In this document: positions 26,342-35,153 of the stretch, one piece after another
How the letters are laid out: the number at the start of each line of letters is the position of its first letter
Position numbering within the stretch: the first letter of the stretch is position 1
Origin: Geomonas sp. RF6
Lineage (GTDB): Bacteria; Desulfobacterota; Desulfuromonadia; Geobacterales; Geobacteraceae
Assembly: GCF_021044625.1 (NCBI RefSeq)
Contig: NZ_CP087999.1
Span: 4,175,001-4,239,000 of the forward strand
Direction: 5' to 3'
Length of the DNA stretch: 64,000 nucleotides
Program-made: the position numbers and the translations under genes
The notes under the pieces: generated by a model
What the model was told of the DNA's origin: nothing
The model's database searches: none
The model's input: only the letters and a program-made list of their open reading frames with translations

Positions 26342-26650
26342 AACGCGCTGCCGACTGCTTTTTTTCCCATCTGCGGTCGCGGTTCCACCCGTTTCGCGGC
26401 GTCTGCAACTACCCGAATTCGTGGCATTAATTGGCGTATTTTAAGCCGGTTTCGGCATTATTTCTTTGACTTGGGGTGGCCCGAGGTGGTAAATGATTAA
26501 CCGCTTTTATAGCGGTAGTTGCCACTCTCTCAAGCAGTCCGATTGATTGTCTCGCGCGGAATTCCTCCCTTCATTGGCTCGCGTCTGTTCAATTACCCGC
26601 TGCACACTGTATACATCACTGCCGTTTTCTACAGTCTTGGATGTAATGTA

Positions 26651-27703
26651 ATGACGACCACAATGCGACTGTCCCGTTTTCATTTCTTTTTTATCCTGTC
26701 CATACTCTCTCTCACCGGCTGTGCCACCTACAAAGATATAGCGCCCGGCACCCGCACCCCGATCTACTCTTCGGCGGTGGTCTCGACGGAGAAGGTCACC
26801 GTGGAGACTCTCCCCCCCGAGGCCGCGCCCGCGCGCGATTACCGCGTCGGCCCCGGCGATATCCTCCTCATCGACGTGAACGGGAGGCCGGAGTTCATCG
26901 TCGCGACTCCCGGCAACAACGGGAAGGCGCAGGGGAGCCGGGTAGACGGCGCCGGGAACATCCATCTCCCGATGGCGGGGGCGGTGCAGGTCGGCGGCCT
27001 CACCCTCTCCGAGATCGAGGGGAAACTCTCCGCCATATTCAGGAAGTATCTCCAGAACCCCTGGGTGGTCGCCGAAGTCCTCGAGTACAAGAGCCAGCCG
27101 GTTTACCTCTTGGGGCAGTTCCGCGCCTCGGGCACCTACTACATGGACCGTCCTTTGACCCTCCTCCAGGGGATAGCGCTCGGAAACGGCTTCGACAGCA
27201 CCGCGAGCCTCTCCGGGGCGCGCCTGATCCGCAACGGCAAGACTCTCCCGGTGGACATCTACAACCTCCTCCAGGGGGGGGACACGACGCAGAACGCCTG
27301 GCTGAAGGGGGGGGACACGATCTACATCCCTGACAACAGGAACCAGCAGGTCTTCATCTTCGGCGCCGTGAAAAAGCCCGGGCCGGTCCCCATCACTCCG
27401 GGGGGGCTGAACCTCGCACAGGCGATCGCCAGCGCGGAGCTGCGCGAGACCGGATACGACTTCCATCACGTGCGCATCATCCGCTCCATCTCCGCCACCC
27501 GCGGCGAGCTTCAGGTCGTCGACTTCGACAGGGTGCTGCGCGGCCAGGCGCTGCCGATCCCGCTGGAGCAGGGGGATATCATCTACGTTCCCAAAAGCGG
27601 CTTTGGCACCTGGAACGACGTCATCGCCGACATTCTCCCCTCCCTGCAGACGGTCAGTGCAGTCCTGCAGCCGTTTGTCTCCATCAAGTTCCTGAAGGAG
27701 TAG
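26651..27703 (+). CDS. wza: Polysaccharide export lipoprotein, Wza-like
   Basis: 350-residue outer-membrane polysaccharide export protein. A lipoprotein signal is clear: hydrophobic stretch then lipobox LTGC followed by ATYKD. The Poly_export domain starts at 'DYRVGPGDILLIDVNGRPEF' and is followed by SLBB-type beta-grasp repeats ('VYLLGQFRASGTYYMDRPLT', 'QVFIFGAVKKPGPVPITPGG') and a C-terminal region. The frame is open upstream for another 44 codons, but only ATG 26651 (or 26663) puts the signal peptide at the N-terminus. First gene of the exopolysaccharide locus, 115 bases before wzc. Wza forms the channel for export driven by Wzc. Confidence 0.93.
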   Translation: MTTTMRLSRFHFFFILSILSLTGCATYKDIAPGTRTPIYSSAVVSTEKVTVETLPPEAAPARDYRVGPGDILLIDVNGRPEFIVATPGNNGKAQGSRVDGAGNIHLPMAGAVQVGGLTLSEIEGKLSAIFRKYLQNPWVVAEVLEYKSQPVYLLGQFRASGTYYMDRPLTLLQGIALGNGFDSTASLSGARLIRNGKTLPVDIYNLLQGGDTTQNAWLKGGDTIYIPDNRNQQVFIFGAVKKPGPVPITPGGLNLAQAIASAELRETGYDFHHVRIIRSISATRGELQVVDFDRVLRGQALPIPLEQGDIIYVPKSGFGTWNDVIADILPSLQTVSAVLQPFVSIKFLKE

Positions 27704-27818
27704 GGTAGGGCGGAAACTCCGTCGCGCCGCACCCGCGCCGCGGAAAGATAGATTTCAATGCATTTTTGCCGGAGCGACAGGGGATCCACCTGCCTCCGGT
27801 TGTTTTAGAGGGCTCTTC

Positions 27819-30107
27819 ATGAACCAGCAGCTACCGATGCCAGTCGCAGAGGAAATCCACCTCCAGGATTACGTCAACGTAATCGTGCGGCGCAAAGGCA
27901 CCTTCGTCACCTCCTTCATTGCTGTCTTTGCAGGGGTTGCCCTCTTCACCTTCCTCTCACCTCCGCAATACGAATCTACCGCGACCCTCTTTGTCAAGGA
28001 CAACAAGGGAAAGGTCGGGCAGATGGGGGATCTCCTCCTCAACAACGCCACCCCGGTCGACTCCGAGCTCGAGATCCTGAAATCCCGCTCCAACATGGAA
28101 AAGGTGGTGGCGCGGCTGCACCTCGACTGGAAGATCGACAAGCGCTCCTCCTCCGACGTCGACTGCAAGCTCCTCGAGTTCAGCTCCACCGCGAAGGAGC
28201 CGGTGTACCGGATCGAGATCACCGCCCCCGGCGCCTATACGGTAAAGGACGGCGACGGGAACCTCATCGGGTCCGGCACCGCGGGGTCGCTCCTGCGCGC
28301 GAAAGGGGTTTCCCTCCTCATCACGGATCTCAAGGGGGAGAAGGGGGATTCGTTCCGGCTTTCGCTCCTGCCGTTCAACGAGACCGTATCCCTTCTGCGC
28401 AAGGACGTGAAGGCACAAGAGGTGGGGAAAAAGACCAATATAATGGCTGTTACCTACCGGGACAACGACCGGCAACTCGCCCGCGACGTGGTGAACACCC
28501 TCGTGCAGGCCTATCTCGACCAGGGGCTGGTGCTGCGTGCCGAAGAGGCGACCCGCACCGTCGGATTCGTCGAAGAGCAGCTCCAGGGGATCAAGAAGGA
28601 GCTCGAGGGGGCCGAGCAGAACCTCGAGGCGTACAAAAGCACCTCCGGCGTCATCCAGCTCGATGCGGAAGCACAGAACCTGATCACCACCCTCTCCGAG
28701 GCGGAGAAGCAGAAGGCGCTCGCCACCCTGCAGAGAAAGCAGGCGGAATTCGCCCTTACCTCCCTGAAGGAAACGAAGCGCAGGGGAGGGGACTACTCTC
28801 CTTCCGTCATGCGGGAGGATCCGGTTCTTGCGGGGATGGCCTCGAAGCTCGCCGAGCTGCAGGTTCTGAAAAAGGGGCAGCTCTCGGAAAGCACCGCCTC
28901 CCACCCGGGGGTGAAGAGCGTGCAGGCGCAGATAGAGGAGTTGGAGCAGAAGATCCAGGCGACGTACGAGACGACGCTCAAAAACGTCCAGAAGCAGGAA
29001 AAGGACATAAGCGGGGAGATCTCCCGCCACGACGCCCAGTTGAAGAAGCTGCCCGCTGCAGAGAGGGATCTCGCGCGCCTGACCCGCCTGGCCAAGGTGA
29101 ATGCCGACATCTACACCTTTCTGTTGCAAAAGCACGAAGAGGCGCGGATCGCGAAGGCGTCTACCATAAACAACATAAGTGTGGTCGATCCCGCCATCGC
29201 CGCGGATCTCCCGGTCTCCCCGAAAAAAGGGAAGAACCTGGCGCTCGGCCTTATCGTGGGGCTCATGTGCGGCGTCGGCCTCTGCTTTTTCAAGGAGTAC
29301 CTGGACGACACGGTGAAGGAAGCGGACGAGGCGCAGCGCCTCCTCTCCCTGCCGCTTCTGGCGGTGGTTCCCTTCATCTCCAGGAAAGAGGGGGCAGAAG
29401 CGCTGGTGACGCACCTCTCCCCGAAGTCCCCAGCCTCGGAGGCCTTCCGCTCCTTGCGCACCGGGCTTCATTTCTGCGCCGTCAACAAGGAGAAGAAGGT
29501 GCTGCTCGTTACCAGTACCTTCCCGGCAGAGGGGAAGTCCACCGTTGCCTCCAATCTCGCCATAACGCTGGTGCAGGCGGGATCGAAGGTATTGCTGGTG
29601 GACTGCGACCTGCGCCGTTCCACGCTGCACGAAAAGTTCGGCTGCGAAAACGGATACGGGCTCACCGGTGTTCTTGCCGGCGATACGACCCCGGACGCCG
29701 CCATAAAGGGTACCTCAGTGCCGGGGCTCGACCTGCTGACTGCAGGTGTGGTGCCCCCCAATCCGGCGGAGCTCCTGGGATCTGAGTCGATGAAGGCCTT
29801 TGTGGAGCAGATGCGCGGCAGGTATGATCATGTGATCATCGACGCGCCTCCCGCCCTCGCGGTAACCGACGCGCCGGTGCTCACCCAGGTGTCCGACCTC
29901 GTCCTGATGGTGCTGCAGGCCGGCAAGGTGCCTGCGAAGGCAGCGCACCGGGCGAAGGAAGTGCTCGCCACCTCCGCCGCGCCGGTGGCCGGTCTCGTCC
30001 TCGCCGACCTGCGGAAGAGCTCCGTCGGGTACGGATACGGGTACGGTTACGGGTATGGCTACGGCGCAGGCGCAGAGAAGAAGAAGCCGTGGTGGCGCAT
30101 CCTCTAG
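27819..30107 (+). CDS. wzc: Chain-length regulator fused to BY-type tyrosine kinase, Wzc-like
   Basis: 762 residues in the inner membrane. N-terminal Wzz domain with a first membrane segment near 30-50 ('FIAVFAGVALFTFLS'), a long periplasmic coiled coil (about 230-430), a second membrane segment near 470-490 preceded by the Pro-rich motif VSPKKGK, and a cytoplasmic kinase with Walker A 'TSTFPAEGKSTVASNLA', Walker A' 'VLLVDCDLRR' and Walker B 'HVIIDAPPAL'. The C-terminus carries a tyrosine cluster built from a pure GY repeat (30024-30065) instead of the usual scattered tyrosines. Autophosphorylation there would control polymer length and export, and the phosphatase gene follows 17 bases later. 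Confidence 0.94.
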   Translation: MNQQLPMPVAEEIHLQDYVNVIVRRKGTFVTSFIAVFAGVALFTFLSPPQYESTATLFVKDNKGKVGQMGDLLLNNATPVDSELEILKSRSNMEKVVARLHLDWKIDKRSSSDVDCKLLEFSSTAKEPVYRIEITAPGAYTVKDGDGNLIGSGTAGSLLRAKGVSLLITDLKGEKGDSFRLSLLPFNETVSLLRKDVKAQEVGKKTNIMAVTYRDNDRQLARDVVNTLVQAYLDQGLVLRAEEATRTVGFVEEQLQGIKKELEGAEQNLEAYKSTSGVIQLDAEAQNLITTLSEAEKQKALATLQRKQAEFALTSLKETKRRGGDYSPSVMREDPVLAGMASKLAELQVLKKGQLSESTASHPGVKSVQAQIEELEQKIQATYETTLKNVQKQEKDISGEISRHDAQLKKLPAAERDLARLTRLAKVNADIYTFLLQKHEEARIAKASTINNISVVDPAIAADLPVSPKKGKNLALGLIVGLMCGVGLCFFKEYLDDTVKEADEAQRLLSLPLLAVVPFISRKEGAEALVTHLSPKSPASEAFRSLRTGLHFCAVNKEKKVLLVTSTFPAEGKSTVASNLAITLVQAGSKVLLVDCDLRRSTLHEKFGCENGYGLTGVLAGDTTPDAAIKGTSVPGLDLLTAGVVPPNPAELLGSESMKAFVEQMRGRYDHVIIDAPPALAVTDAPVLTQVSDLVLMVLQAGKVPAKAAHRAKEVLATSAAPVAGLVLADLRKSSVGYGYGYGYGYGYGAGAEKKKPWWRIL

Positions 30108-30124
30108 GGGCGGCAAGGATCTCA

Positions 30125-30868
30125 ATGGTCGACTATCACAGCCACCTTTTGCCCGGAATTGACGACGGCGCCTATGCGCTGGAGGAATCGCTCGCCATGG
30201 CGCGGGCCCTGGTGGCTGTCGGGTTCACCGTCGCGCACTGCACGCCGCACCTGATAAAGGGCGCGTACGAGACCGCGCCGGGGCGGGTGAGGGAGCTGAC
30301 CGCGATCCTGCAGAAGCATTATGACGAGGCAGGGATCGCGCTAAAGCTCGTGCCGGGGACCGAGCACTATCTCGACGAGTACCTGGGGGATTTTCTTGAT
30401 GAAGCGGTGACGGTGGGTGAATCCCGCTGTCTGCTCGTGGAAGCGCCCTTCAGAGCGTCAGCAGATGTCGTTGCCGCACATGCCGATCACCTGCTGCAGC
30501 GAGGATTCGTCCCCCTCTTTGCGCACCCAGAGCGGTGCGCGGCCTTTGCGCCAGCCTCCTCCGGCGGAGGATTCCTCTCCGGTATTTTGGGGAAGCGGAA
30601 AGGCCCTGTGGTAGAGGGGACGCTCCTGGCAAAGCTGAAGGAGCGCGGCTGCAGGTATCAGGGGAATCTCGGAAGCTTTGCCGGAGTGTACGGCGAGGAC
30701 ATCCGGCAGCGGGCCATTCTCTTCCTGGAAAATGGCATCTATTCCTGCCTCGGCAGCGATGCCCACCGCGTCGACCGGCTGGAGGCGGTTCTGCGCCGCG
30801 GGATCGCGACGGTGGAGGAAGCAGTAGGGAAAGAGGGCGCTGCCGCTCTCCTGCAGTGGCGCGCCTGA
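30125..30868 (+). CDS. Tyrosine-protein phosphatase, CpsB/CapC (PHP) family
   Basis: 247-residue metal-dependent phosphatase of the PHP superfamily, expected to dephosphorylate the tyrosine tail of the Wzc-type kinase encoded directly upstream. Metal-site motifs are intact: 'DYHSHLLPGIDDGA' at the start, 'GTEHYLDEYL', 'AHPERC' and 'LGSDAHRVDRLEAVL' near the end. ATG 30125 gives the exact family start MVDYHSH; the in-frame ATG 12 codons earlier lies within wzc. The Gram-negative kinase is thus paired with the phosphatase type first known from Gram-positive capsules, not with a Wzb-like low-molecular-weight phosphatase. A Gly/Ser-rich insertion (about 153-165) is unusual. Confidence 0.92.
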   Translation: MVDYHSHLLPGIDDGAYALEESLAMARALVAVGFTVAHCTPHLIKGAYETAPGRVRELTAILQKHYDEAGIALKLVPGTEHYLDEYLGDFLDEAVTVGESRCLLVEAPFRASADVVAAHADHLLQRGFVPLFAHPERCAAFAPASSGGGFLSGILGKRKGPVVEGTLLAKLKERGCRYQGNLGSFAGVYGEDIRQRAILFLENGIYSCLGSDAHRVDRLEAVLRRGIATVEEAVGKEGAAALLQWRA

Positions 30869-30977
30869 CGGCACGCGCCGGTGCGTTAGTGAAGACAATT
30901 GAACAGGATCAGGCGAGCCCAGGTGGTGCTTCTGCGCCGCTGTTCATCGGCTATAGTAGATTTTTCGAAGGAATGTA

Positions 30978-32240
30978 ATGGTCTCCAGCATAAAGGCGGT
31001 TTTCGGCAAGGAGGAGTATGCACGGCTTGCCTCGAATCTCTTCTCTCTTTCCACGTTGCAACTCGTAAGTTATGCCCTTCCGCTGGTTACTCTCCCGTAT
31101 CTCGTTCGAGTGCTCGGCGCTGAAAAGTTCGGGCTGCTGATGTTTTCCCAGTCGTTCGTGACGTACCTGGGAATCCTCGTCGACTACGGATTCAACCTCT
31201 CCGCCACCCGGGAAATTTCCATCAACAGGGAGAACAGGGCGAAGGTGACGGAGATCTTCTCCGCCGTGATGACGATCAAGATGTGTCTCTTGGTGCTCTC
31301 CTTTGTCATCCTCTGTGCCACGGTCTTCGGCTTTGAGCGCTTCCGGCATGAGTGGGAGGTGTATTTTCTCTCCTTCACCCTTGTGGTGGGGCAGGCTCTG
31401 TTCCCCGTCTGGTACTTCCAGGGGATGGAGAAGATGAAGTTCATGACCTTGCTGAACATCTTCGCAAAGGTCTTTTTCACGGTGATGATCTTTGTCTGTG
31501 TCAGGAGGGAAGGGGACTACCTGATCGTCCCGCTCCTCAATGGGCTCGGGTTCATCATTTCTGGTCTCGGCTCCCTGTGGCTGGTAATGAAGAAGATGGG
31601 GCAGCGCTTCACCTTCTGCGCGCCCGCGGTGCTGAAATCCCACTTGAGGGAGAGCTCCGAGTATTTCTTTTCCCGCATTTCCGTCTCGGCCTACACCTCG
31701 AGCAATGTCTTCTTCCTGGGGCTGATCACCAGTCATACGATGGTCGGCTACTACGCCATCGCCGAAAAGATCTACAACGCTTTGCAGCAGGGGTATCAGC
31801 CGATCGTACAGTCTCTGTACCCCTACATCGCCAAGCAGCGCAATATCCGGCTCTTCAAGAAGCTCTTCGCCTACGCCAACTTCTTCAACTTCCTCCTCGT
31901 CGGCCTTCTCTTTCTCTCGGCAGCCCGGGTGATCCGGATCGTCTCGGGGCACTCCATTGTGGAAAGTACCCTGGTGCTGCAGATTCTTCTTGCCGCATCC
32001 CTTTTTGTCGTGCCGTCCATCATGCTGGGTTACCCCTTTCTTGCCGCGCTCGGGCACAAGCGCATTGCGAACTATAGTGTCATCCTCGGGGCGCTGCTGC
32101 ATATCATCGTCCTCTCCATACTCGCCGTGCTGGGGAAGATGACGGTCACCAGCGTGGCGGCCATGGTCCTGATCACGGAGTTGATAGTTCTTTCCATCAG
32201 AAGCTACGGTGTGCAGAAATCAAAATTGTGGAATTGCTAA
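30978..32240 (+). CDS. wzx: Lipid-linked oligosaccharide flippase, Wzx-like
   Basis: 420-residue inner-membrane protein of the MOP superfamily, predicted to move undecaprenyl-linked repeat units to the periplasm. About 12 hydrophobic segments can be counted. The family start is plain: 'LVSYALPLVTLPYLVRVLG' then 'LLMFSQSFVTYLGILVDYGF' and 'NLSATREIS'. The next genes are a cytidylyltransferase (1 base after the stop) and glycosyltransferases, which fits a Wzx/Wzy pathway. The start ATG has GAAGGAATGT before it. Confidence 0.92.
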   Translation: MVSSIKAVFGKEEYARLASNLFSLSTLQLVSYALPLVTLPYLVRVLGAEKFGLLMFSQSFVTYLGILVDYGFNLSATREISINRENRAKVTEIFSAVMTIKMCLLVLSFVILCATVFGFERFRHEWEVYFLSFTLVVGQALFPVWYFQGMEKMKFMTLLNIFAKVFFTVMIFVCVRREGDYLIVPLLNGLGFIISGLGSLWLVMKKMGQRFTFCAPAVLKSHLRESSEYFFSRISVSAYTSSNVFFLGLITSHTMVGYYAIAEKIYNALQQGYQPIVQSLYPYIAKQRNIRLFKKLFAYANFFNFLLVGLLFLSAARVIRIVSGHSIVESTLVLQILLAASLFVVPSIMLGYPFLAALGHKRIANYSVILGALLHIIVLSILAVLGKMTVTSVAAMVLITELIVLSIRSYGVQKSKLWNC

Positions 32241-32241
32241 C

Positions 32242-32706
32242 ATGAGCTCAAAAACTGTCATTACCTACGGAACTTTCGACCTCTTTCACGTCGGGCATCT
32301 GAATCTTTTGCAGAGGCTGAAGGCAATGGGCGACAGGCTGATCGTCGCCGTATCCACCGACGACTTCAACTCCCTCAAGGGGAAGAGAACCCTGATACCG
32401 TACGAGCAGCGGGCAAAGATCGTGGAAAGCATCCGCTACGTCGATCAAGTAATACCCGAATGCACCTGGGAGCAGAAGGTCGAAGACATAAAGAAGTACG
32501 ATGTGGATCTTTTCGTCATTGGAAATGACTGGGAAGGGAAATTCGACTTTCTCAAGGAGCACTGCGAGGTTCTCTACGTGGATCGGACGCAGGATATCTC
32601 CAGCACCGAGCTGAAGTCGTCCCTGAAGTCGTTCTTCTCAGTGCCGAAAGAGGAGATCATCAGAGCCCTCGACATACTGGAACAGCTGAAGAGAGATCTG
32701 GAATAG
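32242..32706 (+). CDS. Glycerol-3-phosphate cytidylyltransferase, TagD-like
   Basis: 154 residues of the nucleotidylyltransferase superfamily. The HxGH signature is in 'TYGTFDLFHVGHLNLLQRLK', the nucleotide-binding residues in 'IVAVSTDDFNSLKGK', and 'DISSTELK' takes the place of the R-x-G-I-S-T-T loop. It is predicted to make CDP-glycerol from CTP and glycerol-3-phosphate. The next gene encodes a CDP-glycerol glycerophosphotransferase, which strengthens glycerol-3-phosphate over choline-phosphate or ethanolamine-phosphate as substrate. ATG 32242 lies 1 base after the wzx stop; an upstream ATG within wzx is not needed. Confidence 0.88.
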   Translation: MSSKTVITYGTFDLFHVGHLNLLQRLKAMGDRLIVAVSTDDFNSLKGKRTLIPYEQRAKIVESIRYVDQVIPECTWEQKVEDIKKYDVDLFVIGNDWEGKFDFLKEHCEVLYVDRTQDISSTELKSSLKSFFSVPKEEIIRALDILEQLKRDLE

Positions 32707-32710
32707 GCAG

Positions 32711-33913
32711 ATGCGCATCTTGAAGAAAATTCTCAGATACCTCGTCGGATTCTCCTTCAACCTCCTTGCCCGATGCCTTGCCGGCGAGCACAGGACAGCC
32801 GTTTTCCGCTCCGACCCGCAGCTTTCCGACAATCCCCTGGCTTTTTTCCTCTATCTCCACAGGACCCTCGGCAGCGAATGGTCCTTCGTCTGGCTGGTTC
32901 AGGATCTGGAGGGCGCGAGGGGGCAGCTGGAGGCGGAAGGAATCCGTGTGGACGGGAGGGTGAGGTTACTGAAGGCCGGTTCCGTCGCCGCCCACTTCTG
33001 GAGCTGCGCGGCAAGGCTTTGCGTCGATTCCCACGGGTCGTTCACCCTGCCACGGTGCGGCATAGGGAAGGGGTTTCACATGTCCCTTTGGCACGGCAGC
33101 CCCCTGAAGCGGATCGGACAGGACACCCACGAGGGCTCCGCGTTCCAGACCGACAGCGATCTTGTGGTAGCGTCTGCCGGTCTGTTCGTTCCGATTCTCT
33201 CGAGCGGACTGGGAGTCTCCTCCGACAGGATCGTCTGCACCGGGCAGCCCCGCAACGACTGGATGCTCGGCGGGACTCCTGCCGGGAACAGGGCGGCCGG
33301 ATTCTCGCCGTACATAATGTGGATGCCGACCTACACCATCAGCAGGGGATCTCCGGAAGTGGGGAAGGGGTACAAGGGAAAGGATTTCGACGTCTCGACC
33401 GACAGCTTCGGCGTCCTCAACTTGAGCGACTTTCCCGTCCTCGACTCGCATCTCGGCAGCCGCGGGATGAAGCTTTTGCTGAAACTTCACCCTTACGACG
33501 TGCGCAACGATCTCGAGTGGCCGAGCTATGAAAACATCGTCGTCATCAAGTGGAACGACGAACGGATTCTCGGGAGCGGGCTCTACAGCGCGCTGGGGAA
33601 TTCCGAGGCGCTCATCTCCGACGTGTCGTCGGTGATTTTCGACTACATGCTCACCGGGAAAAGAATAGGGATAGACCGCTCCATCGCGGAAAAGTCGCTG
33701 CGCGGTCTCGCGTTTTCCCTCGACTTCAGCGAGTTCAACTCTTTTGACATTTCCAGCAAGAGCGACTTCTTCACCTTTATCGATACCGTCGCCCACAGCA
33801 GTAGCGAAGGGCGCGGCGCCGCCCCGAGCTTCAGCCTCTACAACGGCGAGGTTCCCGTCCCCTTTTGCAGGAACATCTTTGACCAGCTATCGGCTCGGGG
33901 GGTATTCGAGTAG
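32711..33913 (+). CDS. CDP-glycerol glycerophosphotransferase family protein, TagB/TagF-like
   Basis: 400 residues of the Glyphos_transf family, which transfers glycerol-phosphate from CDP-glycerol to a lipid-linked sugar or to a growing poly(glycerol-phosphate) chain at the cytoplasmic face. Family marks: 'MSLWHGSPLKRIGQDTH' with the catalytic His, 'CTGQPRNDWML', 'PTYTISRG', 'LLLKLHPYD' and 'ISDVSSVIFDYMLTGK'. It lies 4 bases after the TagD-like gene, so donor synthesis and transfer are coupled. The size suits a single-unit transferase (TagB-like) as well as a short polymerase; I cannot decide between them. The DNA is less GC-biased near the 3' end. Confidence 0.88.
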   Translation: MRILKKILRYLVGFSFNLLARCLAGEHRTAVFRSDPQLSDNPLAFFLYLHRTLGSEWSFVWLVQDLEGARGQLEAEGIRVDGRVRLLKAGSVAAHFWSCAARLCVDSHGSFTLPRCGIGKGFHMSLWHGSPLKRIGQDTHEGSAFQTDSDLVVASAGLFVPILSSGLGVSSDRIVCTGQPRNDWMLGGTPAGNRAAGFSPYIMWMPTYTISRGSPEVGKGYKGKDFDVSTDSFGVLNLSDFPVLDSHLGSRGMKLLLKLHPYDVRNDLEWPSYENIVVIKWNDERILGSGLYSALGNSEALISDVSSVIFDYMLTGKRIGIDRSIAEKSLRGLAFSLDFSEFNSFDISSKSDFFTFIDTVAHSSSEGRGAAPSFSLYNGEVPVPFCRNIFDQLSARGVFE

Positions 33914-33939
33914 CGCCTCTTGCGCCTCTCCACAACGAC

Positions 33940-35142
33940 ATGAAGATTCTGTTGCTTAACACGATGTATGCGCCTCATATCGGTGGAGGCGCCGAGATTA
34001 TAGTGCAGGAACACGCCGGGGCCCTGCAGCGGGCAGGGGTGGAGGTGGCGGTTCTGTGCCTCGGTCCCGACCCCGGCCTCAGGCGGGAGATGGTCGATGG
34101 CGTCACGGTGTGGCGTGCGGGGATTCGCAACCTCTATTTCCCGCACGGCAAACGCCACCCCGCGGCCTGGCAGCGCACCTTGTGGCATGCCCTGGATATC
34201 TACAACCCGCTGGTGAAAAAGTACGTCTCGCGGGTCGTCCAAGCTGAAAGGCCGGACGTCGCTTCGTGCCACAACATCTCCGGCTGGTCCATCGCGGTGT
34301 GGGATGAGCTCGTCGCACAGAAGGTTCCCATCGTGCAGGTCCTCCACGACCAGTACCTCCTCTGTCCGAAAACCACCATGTTTGCGGACAACTCCTGTTG
34401 TCAGTCGCAGTGTACTGTGTGCGCCATGATGCGCTTCCCCCACAGGGAGAAGTCCAGCGCGGTGACATCTGTCGTGGGGGTCAGCGACTTCATCCTCCAG
34501 AAGCTGTTGCGGAACGGGTACTTCGCGAGAACCCCCTTCAAGCGCCATATCCACAACACGCGTCAGTTCCCTTTCGATCCCGCGGCCCTTCAGCCGAGAA
34601 AGCCGGATGACCAGATCGTCTTCGGTTTCATCGGGTCACTCGCCCCGAACAAGGGGATAGATGTCTTGCTGCAGACCTTTTGTCGCGAAGCGCGGGACAG
34701 CTGGCGCCTGCTGGTTGCCGGCGCGGGAAAGGAAGAGTATGAGCGGCATCTGAAGAGCCGTTACAGCGACGCGCGCATCTCCTATCTCGGCCACTGCGAG
34801 CCTGCCAGCTTCTTTCCAGCTATAGATGCGACCATAACCCCTTCCATGTGGGAAGATACCTTCCCGGGCGTCGTCTTCGAGTCGATGCTTTTCGGGGTCC
34901 CTGTGATCGGCTCCGACAGAGGCGGGATACCGGAGATGATAACCCCCGGCGAGACGGGGATTCTTTTCAACCCCGAGGAGACGGCATCACTGGTGGGTGC
35001 AATGGGACAGCTAGAGGACAGCATCGACTTTTTCCGTGCGTCACGAGGGGAAATCATCGGCAAGGCTGCCGCTTTCAGGAACAGGGAGCTGTGGAACGAT
35101 CAATGGCTGGAGACGTACCGCCAGGCGATGCGGCCGCGTTAG
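33940..35142 (+). CDS. Glycosyltransferase family 4
   Basis: 400-residue GT-B fold glycosyltransferase. N-terminal acceptor domain starts 'LLLNTMYAPHIGGGAEIIVQ'; the C-terminal donor domain has 'FGFIGSLAPNKGIDVLL' and the E-x7-E-like region 'WEDTFPGVVFESMLFG' followed by VPVIGSDRGGIPEMI. A Cys-rich stretch (about 145-168: CPK, CCQSQC, CAM) is unusual for the family and resembles a set of metal-binding cysteines seen in some GT4 enzymes. It should add a sugar to the lipid-linked repeat unit on the cytoplasmic side; the sugar cannot be read from sequence. Confidence 0.9.
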   Translation: MKILLLNTMYAPHIGGGAEIIVQEHAGALQRAGVEVAVLCLGPDPGLRREMVDGVTVWRAGIRNLYFPHGKRHPAAWQRTLWHALDIYNPLVKKYVSRVVQAERPDVASCHNISGWSIAVWDELVAQKVPIVQVLHDQYLLCPKTTMFADNSCCQSQCTVCAMMRFPHREKSSAVTSVVGVSDFILQKLLRNGYFARTPFKRHIHNTRQFPFDPAALQPRKPDDQIVFGFIGSLAPNKGIDVLLQTFCREARDSWRLLVAGAGKEEYERHLKSRYSDARISYLGHCEPASFFPAIDATITPSMWEDTFPGVVFESMLFGVPVIGSDRGGIPEMITPGETGILFNPEETASLVGAMGQLEDSIDFFRASRGEIIGKAAAFRNRELWNDQWLETYRQAMRPR

Positions 35143-35153
35143 GAGGAGCGCTG

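Larger units (their letters stand above)
25784..26650. other. Intergenic region between PAS array and wza, no gene seen
   Basis: 867 bases between divergent operons. It holds a possible extended -10 promoter for the PAS operon, one REP and a hairpin element of about 100 bases (listed separately). From 26342 to 26650 I see no gene; a weak TTGACT at 26466-26471 with TAAATG 18 bases further, and the small hairpin CCGC-TTTTATA-GCGG at about 26501-26515, are the only promoter-like or structured elements ahead of wza. Confidence 0.6.

Noticed and set aside
26420-26450. Sigma-54 promoter (TGGCATTAATTGGC) upstream of wza
   Set aside because: The GG and GC elements are one base too close for the -24/-12 spacing.
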